Origin: Chloroflexota bacterium
Lineage (GTDB): Bacteria > Chloroflexota > Anaerolineae > B4-G1
Direction of reading: 5' to 3'
Assembly: GCA_024232355.1 (NCBI GenBank)
Contig: JAAEPW010001279.1
Span: 17,598 to 81,597, forward strand
Length of the DNA stretch: 64,000 bases
Below, piece by piece: positions 8,781 to 16,217 of this stretch; within the stretch, counting starts at the first letter, position 1, and the number at the start of each line of letters is the position of its first letter. The position numbers and the translations under genes were made by a program. The notes beneath the pieces were generated by a model. That model was not told where the DNA came from. It made no database searches and saw only the letters and a list, made by a program, of their open reading frames with translations.

Positions 8781-9989
8781 TCAGTCCCCGTACCGCCCCA
8801 CAATGGCGATGGCGCTCACGTTCATATATGGCATCCCGCCCAAGTTGTGGGTCAGGCCGTAGCGGGGATCCGATATCTGGCGCTCTCCGGCCCGGCCCTG
8901 GAGTTGGAGATACATCTCGTACAGCATCCGCAGTCCCGATGCGCCGATGGGGTGCCCAAAGCACTTTAACCCGCCGTCGGGTTGGCACGGGATCTCGCCG
9001 TCCAGGTCGTAGAACCCGTCGAGAACGTCTTTGGGGGCCTGGCCTCGCTCGGAGATATGCAGGTCTTCCATCGTGACCAGTTCAGTGATGGAAAAACAGT
9101 CGTGTACCTCCATCATGCTGATCTCTTCGCGGGGGTTGGTGATGCCCGCTTCTTCATAAGCCTTGGTGCTGCACGTGGATGTGGTGATAAAGTGATCGCC
9201 GTCCCAATCGTTATAGCCCATCTCCTCGCCGCTGCTGAGGGCCAACTGGAGCGCCTTGACGCTGACCAAATCCTTCTTGCCCAGCCCCTGGGCGATTTCG
9301 GGCGTGGTGACGATGGCGCAGGCCGCGCCGTCGCTGACACCGCAGCAGTCGAACAGTCCCAAGGGGTAGGCGATGGTGGGAGAGGCCAGCACCTGGTCGA
9401 TGGTGACCGCTTTGCGCAGGTGGGCCTTGGGGTTGAGGATGGCGTTGGCGTGGCTCTTGGCGGAGACGTGGGCCATCGCCCGCTTGAGATCGTCCGTGGA
9501 GATGTCGTGCTTGGCGGCGTAGGCGGTGGCCAATTGGGCAAAGGCCCCTGGCGCGGTCACGTTGGGCATCGTCTGCCACATCAGCGTACCGGCGTCAGAG
9601 CCCCAGTTGGGCAGGCCCCCATAGCCGATGTCTTTGAGCTTTTCCACGCCCAAGGCTAGAGCGATGTCGTACGCGCCCGATGCCACGGCATAGCATGCCC
9701 CGCGAAACGCCTCGGTCCCGGTGGCGCAAAAGTTCTCGACGCGGGTGACCGGTATCTGGGGCAATCGCAGGGTCAGCGAGAGCGGCAGCGCGCTCTTGCC
9801 GACGCTGACGTTCTCAAAGCATGTGCCCAGCCACGCGGCCTGGATCTCTTTTCGATCAATCCCGGCATCCCCAATCGCTTCCTCGAACGCCTCGACCATC
9901 AACTCTTCGGATCCCATGTCCCAACGCTCGCCAAATTTTGTGCATCCCATGCCAAGGATGGCGACTTTGTCTCGAATTCCTGTAGCCAT
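8781..9989 (-). CDS. Thiolase (acetyl-CoA acetyltransferase / SCP-x-like)
   Basis: 402 aa with the non-canonical thiolase signature. The active-site Cys88 is in VENFCATGTEAFRGA, and the C-terminal CFGHPIGASG carries Cys343 and His346. It is the archaeal/SCP-x type that normally works with an HMG-CoA-synthase-like partner and a DUF35 OB-fold protein. Both of those modules are fused in the next gene upstream (10002-12773), 12 bases away, so they very likely form one complex. The reaction is thiolytic cleavage or Claisen condensation of acyl-CoA. The start ATG 9989 follows AGGAGGAAGG. It is the last gene of the operon. Confidence 0.88.
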   Translation of the reverse strand: MATGIRDKVAILGMGCTKFGERWDMGSEELMVEAFEEAIGDAGIDRKEIQAAWLGTCFENVSVGKSALPLSLTLRLPQIPVTRVENFCATGTEAFRGACYAVASGAYDIALALGVEKLKDIGYGGLPNWGSDAGTLMWQTMPNVTAPGAFAQLATAYAAKHDISTDDLKRAMAHVSAKSHANAILNPKAHLRKAVTIDQVLASPTIAYPLGLFDCCGVSDGAACAIVTTPEIAQGLGKKDLVSVKALQLALSSGEEMGYNDWDGDHFITTSTCSTKAYEEAGITNPREEISMMEVHDCFSITELVTMEDLHISERGQAPKDVLDGFYDLDGEIPCQPDGGLKCFGHPIGASGLRMLYEMYLQLQGRAGERQISDPRYGLTHNLGGMPYMNVSAIAIVGRYGD

Positions 9990-10001
9990 AATTCCTTCCT
10001 C

Positions 10002-12773
10002 CTAGAACTTGAACAGCTTTTCGACGAGCTGCGATTTCATCAAATCGCCCTCGATCTTGAGCTTGCCGGTGGTGAACGCTTGCATCGCGGGCAGCTTGCC
10101 GCCGATCAGCGCCAGAAAATCCTCATCCGCCATCTTGAGCGTGGTGGTGGGTTTACTGTGCGCGCCCACTTTCACCGTGCAGGCGTTGTCCTTGACGATG
10201 ACGTGCCAGTCGCCGCTATCAGAGCCAGAGATGGTGAACTGGAACACGACGTCCACACCGCCCGCCGCGTCCGCCTGGAAGAACTCGGGCATCCGCTCAA
10301 ACACCGCCTGGACCCCCTCGCCCTGTCCCCCGCTCTCTGTTTCTCCCTGTCCCTCTGTCTCCTTGCTCCCCTGTCCCATCAACATGTCCATCAAGAAAGC
10401 GTTGGCGTCCTGGTACCCCCTGCCGCCCTCAAGGCTGTCGATCTTGCCCCAGTTGCGGTGGATTTCCTCCACAGAGGGTGCTTGTTGGCCGTCGCCGACC
10501 ATTACGACAGGGGCCGAGACCACCGCCGCCCGGTTAAAGAACCCGCCACCGGCGTTCACGATTTGGCCGGTCTCGGCGCACGATTCCGAACAGAGGTGGA
10601 GCACCAGTGGTGCGACGAACTCGGGCTTGAGCTTGTCCGACATGCCGGGCGGCATGACGTCTTCCGTCAGCCGAGTGGTGGCCAGGGGAGCCACGGTGTT
10701 GACCTTGATGTCGTACTTGGCTCCCTCCAACTTGAGGGTGTTCATCATCCCCACCAGCGCCATCTTGGCCGCGCTATAGTTGGTCTGACCGAAATTGCCG
10801 AACAACCCTGCTGCCGAGGTGGTCATCACAATGCGACCGTAACCGTTCTCCCGCATGGCACGGAGGACCGGGCCGGTGACGTTGAAGGCTCCTTGCAGGT
10901 GCACGTTAAGCACGCTGTTCCACAGGTCCGGCGTCATCTTGGCAAAGGACTTGTCGCGCAGGATGCCGGCGTTGTTGATCAGAATATCTACCTTGCCAAA
11001 GTGCTCCAGTGCAGTCTGGACAATACCCTCTCCGCCTTCCAGCGTGGCGACCGAATCATAGTTGGCGACCGCCTCACCACCCGCCTCGACGATCTCCTGG
11101 ACAACCGTGTCGGCAGGTTTGGCAGAACCTTTCCCCGTGCCGTCGCGCGCGCCGCCCAAGTCGTTGACAACCACCTTTGCGCCGCGCTTGGCCAGTTCCA
11201 GTGCATAGGTGCGCCCAAGCCCGCCGCCCGCGCCGGTGACAATCGCCACCCGATCATCAAAGCGCGTCATTTCCTCGTCCGCTTCTTCCACTTGATCGAC
11301 TGCGCTCACGTCGGGAACGGCCTTCCAAAAATAGCCCGTAAAGCCGCGCTCCTCGTCCGTGTGGTGGACTCGGAATACCATTTTGACAGGCATGCCCACT
11401 GTTAAATCGTCCAGTACGCAATCGGTAAAATCGGCCATGAACCGGCCACCGCCCTCAAATTGCACCAGGCCATAGACAGCGGGTGGATCTACCGACACGG
11501 CCAGCATGTCGCCGGTGAACGACATGACCGTGGCGGGCGTGTCTGCAAACTCGTAATCCTCTTGCGAGTGGAACGCACCACATGCGGGGTTGACGCAAAT
11601 ATCCATCTTGGGGTACTGGGGCGTGCCGCATTCCGTACACTTGCCGCCGACCAGCCCCAGGACTGTCTTGCGCTTGCGCCAGAGGGTGGACATGGCCGTT
11701 TGGTTGGGCGCTTCGGCGCGGATGCCGGTCTCGGTCTCGATCAGGTCCCTGAACTTGAGGAATTTGACATAGTTGTCGGTGTTCTTGCCGTTGTCCAGCG
11801 AGCCAGCGATGCCGGTGCGGTCGGGTAAATGCAGCAGCGTACTCTTGCCGAGGATATTTTCCGTCACCTCAAATAAGAGCGCATCACAACCCTGCCCAAA
11901 ACCGGCGACCAGGATGCGCTCGCCCGGCTGAGCCTCTTCCAGTGCGCGGATCAGCATCACCAACGGGTGGGCCGCGCCCGTCTCGCCGCAGACGGTGTGC
12001 ATATTGTCCACCACTTTTTCCGGCGCTGCACCGATGAGCTTGGCGATGGTGGCGTGCTGCCGCTTGATGAAACAAGGATAGGCCACCTTGTCCACCTCGT
12101 CCATCGAGATGTCCAGCTTGGCCAGCAGCCCGTTGACAGCCTCAGGAATGATTTTGCCGTATCCTTCCTCCCGCATCCACCGCTCTTCCCAAGTGTAATT
12201 GAATTTCTTTTGCGCGCCCCGGTAGTGGTCCACAAAATCGTATGAGACCGAGTACGCGCCCTTGAACTCGGCGATCACGCCGTCGCCCTCGCCCACGAGG
12301 ATGGATGCCGCACCGTCGCCGTACCACATCTCGTAAAAGGAAGCTGCCTTGGCCTCCCGCTTGTCTGAGGCCGCGACCAGAACGCTTTTTCGCTCTCCAC
12401 TCTTGACTGTTTCCAGCGCAGTGACCAGGGCCGAGGTGCCCGCTTTCAGAGACGAGGTCAAGTCCGCCGTCAAGATGTCGTCCCGCAAATTCAGGGCCGT
12501 GGCCACGATGCCGGCGTTGAGCCGGTCGGCAAAGGGCAGGGTGGTCGAGGCCAGGTAGACGGCGTCCACCTGGGACTTGTCCGCGCCGAGCAAACAGTCC
12601 TGGGAGGCTGCTACAGCCATCGTCACGCTGTCCTCGTCCCAGTTGCAGAAGGATCGCTCCCCCTGTGCCACCATGACTATAGCTGGTGCCAGCCAGCCGA
12701 TGTTCTGAAAAACACTCATGCGGTTGAGCCGCAGTCGTGGAATGTAACCGCCGTAGGACGTAATGCCTATCAT
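10002..12773 (-). CDS. HMG-CoA-synthase-like / DUF35 / SDR / SCP2 four-domain fusion
   Basis: 923 aa. Residues 1 to about 340 have the thiolase fold of the HMG-CoA synthase/KAS III group. Around 102-116 the usual catalytic Cys position (EFACKAGTAAL in archaeal HMG-CoA synthases) reads DLTSSLKAGTSAL, with Leu109 in its place, so normal condensation chemistry looks lost. Residues about 365-490 are DUF35 with a rubredoxin-like zinc ribbon (KCTECG, CVNPACG). Residues about 503-790 are a short-chain dehydrogenase of the MFE-2 3-hydroxyacyl-CoA type: GAGGGLG nucleotide loop, NNAG, and Ser...YSAAK catalytic residues. Residues about 815-923 are an SCP2 sterol/acyl-CoA carrier. The SDR-SCP2 half is nearly identical to that of the upstream gene. 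It ends in TAG. The role is probably side-chain or fatty-acyl oxidation with thiolase 8781-9989. Confidence 0.85.
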   Translation of the reverse strand: MIGITSYGGYIPRLRLNRMSVFQNIGWLAPAIVMVAQGERSFCNWDEDSVTMAVAASQDCLLGADKSQVDAVYLASTTLPFADRLNAGIVATALNLRDDILTADLTSSLKAGTSALVTALETVKSGERKSVLVAASDKREAKAASFYEMWYGDGAASILVGEGDGVIAEFKGAYSVSYDFVDHYRGAQKKFNYTWEERWMREEGYGKIIPEAVNGLLAKLDISMDEVDKVAYPCFIKRQHATIAKLIGAAPEKVVDNMHTVCGETGAAHPLVMLIRALEEAQPGERILVAGFGQGCDALLFEVTENILGKSTLLHLPDRTGIAGSLDNGKNTDNYVKFLKFRDLIETETGIRAEAPNQTAMSTLWRKRKTVLGLVGGKCTECGTPQYPKMDICVNPACGAFHSQEDYEFADTPATVMSFTGDMLAVSVDPPAVYGLVQFEGGGRFMADFTDCVLDDLTVGMPVKMVFRVHHTDEERGFTGYFWKAVPDVSAVDQVEEADEEMTRFDDRVAIVTGAGGGLGRTYALELAKRGAKVVVNDLGGARDGTGKGSAKPADTVVQEIVEAGGEAVANYDSVATLEGGEGIVQTALEHFGKVDILINNAGILRDKSFAKMTPDLWNSVLNVHLQGAFNVTGPVLRAMRENGYGRIVMTTSAAGLFGNFGQTNYSAAKMALVGMMNTLKLEGAKYDIKVNTVAPLATTRLTEDVMPPGMSDKLKPEFVAPLVLHLCSESCAETGQIVNAGGGFFNRAAVVSAPVVMVGDGQQAPSVEEIHRNWGKIDSLEGGRGYQDANAFLMDMLMGQGSKETEGQGETESGGQGEGVQAVFERMPEFFQADAAGGVDVVFQFTISGSDSGDWHVIVKDNACTVKVGAHSKPTTTLKMADEDFLALIGGKLPAMQAFTTGKLKIEGDLMKSQLVEKLFKF

Positions 12774-12792
12774 TGTTTTCTCCTATACCGCA

Positions 12793-14943
12793 TTAGAATT
12801 TAAACAGCTTTTCAACGAGCTGTGATTTCATCAAATCGCCCTCAACTTTGAGCTTGCCGGTGGTAAAGGCTTGCATTGCAGGTAACTGACCAGCGATCAA
12901 CGCTAAAAAGTCATCATCCGCCATCTTGAGCGTGGTTGTGGGTTTGCCGTGAGCGCCCGCTTCTACCGTGCAAGTGTTGTCCTTGACAATGACGTGCCAA
13001 TCGCCACCGTCGGGGCCAGAGATGTTGAACTGGAAGACGACGTCCACGCCGCCCGCTGCGTCGGCCTGGAAGAACTCGGGCATGCGCCCAAAGACTGCCT
13101 GGACAGATGCCCCTCCGTCCTCCTTTGCCTGTTCCTCTTTGCTCTCGCTGCTCCCCGCTGGTTTGGGTATCAGGGCATCCATCAAAAACGCGTTGGCGTC
13201 AGCATACTCCTGGGCGCCATCGAGGGATGCGATCTTGCTCCATTGAGCCGCAATGGCTTCGGGCGACGGAATATCGTCGTCGCCCACCCATGCGCCTGGC
13301 CCGCTCACCACAGCCACTCGGCCATAGTAACCCATACCGGCGTTATAGATGCGGCCGGTGACCGGGCACTGCTCTGCGCTCAGGTAGAGCACCAGCGGCG
13401 CGATGAACTCGGGCTTGAGTTTGTCGGAAAAGCCGGGAGGCATGACGTCTTCCGTTAGCCGGGTGGCGGCCAAGGGGGCCACAGTATTGACCTTGATGTT
13501 GTATTTGCTTCCCTCGATCTTGAGGGTGTTCATTATCCCGATCAGTCCCATCTTGGCCGAGCCATAGTTCGTCTGCCCAAAGTTGCCGAACAACCCCGCC
13601 GCCGAGGTGGTCATCACGACACGCCCATAGCCATTTTCCCGCATCGCGCGGAAGGCCGGGCCGGTGACATTAAAGGCCCCTTGCAGGTGTACGTCCAGCA
13701 CCCCATCCCACAGATCCGGCGTCATCTTGGCAAAGGACTTGTCGCGCAGGATACCGGCATTGTTGATCAAAATGTCCACCTTGCCAAAGTGCTCCAGCGC
13801 AGTCTGGACGATATTCTCGCCGCCCTCCAATGTGGCGACCGAGTCATAGTTGGCGACGGCCTCACCGCCTGCCTCGACGATCTCTTGAACGACCTCGTCG
13901 GCAGGTCGGGCAGAACCATCGCCCGTGCCGTCGCGCGCGCCGCCCAGATCGTTGACGACGACCTTTGCGCCGCGTTCAGCCAGTTCTAGCGCGTAAACGC
14001 GCCCCAGCCCGCCGCCCGCCCCGGTGACGATGGCCACTTGGTCGTCAAAGCGGATACCGCCCTTGCCCCGTTTTTCCGCCTCTTCCTGGCTCATCCACTC
14101 GACGATGCCCCGGTCGATGACCACGTCTTCCGTCTCGACGTTGAGGGTTCTAAAGAGGGCGCGACCGCTGCGGTCGGATCCTTCCTCCATCTTCCAGATT
14201 TGAGTCTTGAGCGGCATACCGGGATAGATGGTTTTTGAGAAACGGTTGCGGAACCGTGTCATCCGCTCCGGCTCGCCGGGGAACAGATGTTTGATGACGG
14301 CGCGGCAAGCGTATCCGTGGGTACACAGGCCGTGCATAATGGGCTTTTCAAAGCCACTCATCTTGGCAAAGTCGGGGTCCACGTGCAGGGCAAAGGTGTC
14401 GCCCGAAAGCCGGTAGACCAGGGGTTGGTTGGGAGAGGTCTGTGCCAGCTCTTCGAAATCCGGTTCCCTGTCCGGGAACTCGAATGTTTCCTTGGGTGCG
14501 TTCTCGCCGCCAAAACCACCGTCCAACCGGGAAAACAGGGTGGCGATGTTGGTGAACAGCTTTTGCCCATCAGAGTGGTAGGTGTCTATCTGCCCGATCA
14601 CCAACGCGCCCTTGTTCGCGCCTTTGTCATAGATGTTGACGATTTGCGCCTCGCTGTTGATCTGGCCGCCGGTGGGAGGAATAGGATTGTGAAAGATTAT
14701 CTCGTGCTCGCCGTGAAGGATACCGGCCAGGTTGACGCCGGTGTTGATCACGAATTCACTCATAAAGTCGTAGACGGCGGTGACGGCAAAGGACGGGATC
14801 GCCTTTAGCCTGTCTTCGTAGACGTACTCTAGTTCGTCGAATCCGGCCCCCACGCCCAATGCGTAAAGCACGACGTCCTTCCAGTCGTACTCGCTGGTGG
14901 CCGAGCCGATTGTTTTTCCAATTACGTCCAGGTTTAGGGTCAT
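12793..14943 (-). CDS. MaoC-like enoyl-CoA hydratase 2 / SDR / SCP2 fusion (MFE-2-like)
   Basis: 716 aa. Residues 1-290 are a double hotdog of the hydratase-2/MaoC type. YRLSGDTFALHVDP and GFEKPIMHGLCTHG match the motif around the catalytic Asp182 and His187. The usual Asn-Pro between them is Phe-Ala here. Residues from about 297 are the SDR domain (GAGGGLG, NNAG, YGSAK), then an SCP2 domain at the C-terminus. These are the three activities of eukaryotic peroxisomal MFE-2 in a different order. Together they hydrate enoyl-CoA, oxidise 3-hydroxyacyl-CoA and carry lipid. It starts at ATG 14943 after AAAGGAGG and is the first gene of the operon. The thiolase at 8781 would complete beta-oxidation. 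Confidence 0.88.
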   Translation of the reverse strand: MTLNLDVIGKTIGSATSEYDWKDVVLYALGVGAGFDELEYVYEDRLKAIPSFAVTAVYDFMSEFVINTGVNLAGILHGEHEIIFHNPIPPTGGQINSEAQIVNIYDKGANKGALVIGQIDTYHSDGQKLFTNIATLFSRLDGGFGGENAPKETFEFPDREPDFEELAQTSPNQPLVYRLSGDTFALHVDPDFAKMSGFEKPIMHGLCTHGYACRAVIKHLFPGEPERMTRFRNRFSKTIYPGMPLKTQIWKMEEGSDRSGRALFRTLNVETEDVVIDRGIVEWMSQEEAEKRGKGGIRFDDQVAIVTGAGGGLGRVYALELAERGAKVVVNDLGGARDGTGDGSARPADEVVQEIVEAGGEAVANYDSVATLEGGENIVQTALEHFGKVDILINNAGILRDKSFAKMTPDLWDGVLDVHLQGAFNVTGPAFRAMRENGYGRVVMTTSAAGLFGNFGQTNYGSAKMGLIGIMNTLKIEGSKYNIKVNTVAPLAATRLTEDVMPPGFSDKLKPEFIAPLVLYLSAEQCPVTGRIYNAGMGYYGRVAVVSGPGAWVGDDDIPSPEAIAAQWSKIASLDGAQEYADANAFLMDALIPKPAGSSESKEEQAKEDGGASVQAVFGRMPEFFQADAAGGVDVVFQFNISGPDGGDWHVIVKDNTCTVEAGAHGKPTTTLKMADDDFLALIAGQLPAMQAFTTGKLKVEGDLMKSQLVEKLFKF

Positions 14944-15058
14944 TCGGTTTCCTCCTTTTCCTTTTGTTGCTTTGATTGTTGGATCTTGCTAGATTGTACT
15001 ATTATTCTCTAGCGTGCCAAGTGCCGAGTTGCTAATTGTTTTTTCTCTCAAGTTTGTC

Positions 15059-15724
15059 CTATCTGAACGCTTGCACCACACACATTACGGCTGCGAACAG
15101 TAGTGCGAGAATCGTAATGATGCAGCCCAACCGATTGACGATGCCTTTGAGCTTTTGGGCTTGAGGCCAATCAAACATGATTGGGCGACCGGTGACGACT
15201 GATAAAAGCCCTCCAAGAACGCCGACCAGCCCCACGGCCACACCCATCTGCCATATCCGTTTGCCGAGATACCACACGATCCCCGTGACGAGCCAAGCCC
15301 CAAGTCCTACGCCAATGCCGACCCATCCCATCTGCCGGAAGAATTTACTGCGCGTGGGGCTATGCTTGGGCAAAGATAGCATCTCGGCCTGTTTTTGTCG
15401 CTGTGCATTCATACTTTCCTGCCAGATGCCGCGAAGCGACTTGTCCTGAATCATCATCCACTCTTCGCGCAAGTGGGGCATATCAGTAAAGTGCCGGAGG
15501 ACAAAGGTAGGGATCATCCAAACCACGAAAACGAGTACAAAGGCACCAAGTGCGCCCAGCACCTGGCTTTCGCGCAATCCGAGAAACTCGAGTTTTTGTT
15601 GTAGCCAGTCAAAAGGCCCGGAATCCTGAATGAGCCAACGCATCCAGATGCCGATGGCGATCAACAAGAGGATGATGGCAACGACACGAAAAACCCGGGT
15701 GGGAATCCATCTATTCGAGTTCAT
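15059..15724 (-). CDS. Membrane protein of unknown function (221 aa)
   Basis: Hydrophobic segments lie near residues 13-32 (VVAIILLLIAIGIWMRWLI), 56-77, 133-150, 155-177 and 200-218, with a soluble loop of about 55 residues rich in Gln/Arg between the second and third. I recognise no family. It is the last gene of the block that begins at the response regulator (25887), 42 bases after the PH-domain gene, so co-transcription with CHAT-SIR2 and STAND is possible. The stop is TAG. Function unknown. Confidence 0.7.
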   Translation of the reverse strand: MNSNRWIPTRVFRVVAIILLLIAIGIWMRWLIQDSGPFDWLQQKLEFLGLRESQVLGALGAFVLVFVVWMIPTFVLRHFTDMPHLREEWMMIQDKSLRGIWQESMNAQRQKQAEMLSLPKHSPTRSKFFRQMGWVGIGVGLGAWLVTGIVWYLGKRIWQMGVAVGLVGVLGGLLSVVTGRPIMFDWPQAQKLKGIVNRLGCIITILALLFAAVMCVVQAFR

Positions 15725-15766
15725 ATTTTTGTGGCGGGTTGGGTGTGGATACTCGCGCTCCCCTAT

Positions 15767-16147
15767 CTAACCACGCAACTGCGGCTGGGGTTGGTTGAGG
15801 ATCTGATTCATAATGAATTTGTACGCCCAGTGTGCTTTTTCCGCCCCTCTGAACTCGAACGCGAATCTGCCGGCAGCCGTGATCAATGTGATCTCGCTGG
15901 TCTTGAAGACCACGCCGCCCTCGTCACTGGAAGCGACTCCGATCATCTGGTGATATGGGATGGATACCATCACCTTCTTTTTGAGGAGCACGCCCTGGTC
16001 GTAAAAGATCACACGCTGATCAGAGATGCCGACGAAACCAGTGCCCGTTCCTTTGCAGTCAAAGACCGCGCGCAAGGTTTCTCCGGGGATGATATAGGCA
16101 TTGATGCGTTCGTACTGTTTTTTGTTATCGTACTGAACTTTTGACAT
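15767..16147 (-). CDS. Bacterial PH-domain protein
   Basis: 126 aa. The pattern of short strands ending in a C-terminal helix (HWAYKFIMNQIL) fits a bacterial PH domain of the kind found in small stand-alone proteins: ETLRAVFDCKGTGTGFVGIS, then DQRVIFYD, then SIPYHQMIGVASSD. No signal peptide or membrane segment is seen, so it is cytoplasmic or on the inner membrane face. It starts at ATG 16147 with GGGAGAA upstream. It follows CHAT-SIR2 after a hairpin, so its level may differ from that gene. Ligand and partner unknown. Confidence 0.7.
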   Translation of the reverse strand: MSKVQYDNKKQYERINAYIIPGETLRAVFDCKGTGTGFVGISDQRVIFYDQGVLLKKKVMVSIPYHQMIGVASSDEGGVVFKTSEITLITAAGRFAFEFRGAEKAHWAYKFIMNQILNQPQPQLRG

Positions 16148-16173
16148 TGCTGTTTTCTCCCTAGATGAGAATT

Positions 16174-16207
16174 AGACCTGCCAGATTCTTGGAAACCTGG
16201 CAGGTCT
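16174..16207 (-). terminator. Perfect 11-bp hairpin between CHAT-SIR2 and PH genes
   Basis: AGACCTGCCAG (16174-16184) pairs with CTGGCAGGTCT (16197-16207) across a 12-base loop, ten bases after the CHAT-SIR2 stop. No strong T-run follows on the minus strand, so it may be an attenuator, an RNA-stability element or a dispersed repeat rather than a full terminator. Confidence 0.5.
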
Positions 16208-16217
16208 TTACTGTGAA

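Noticed and set aside
14956..15058. Extra gene between the MaoC fusion and the 221-aa membrane protein
   Set aside because: About 100 bases without an open frame or ribosome site.
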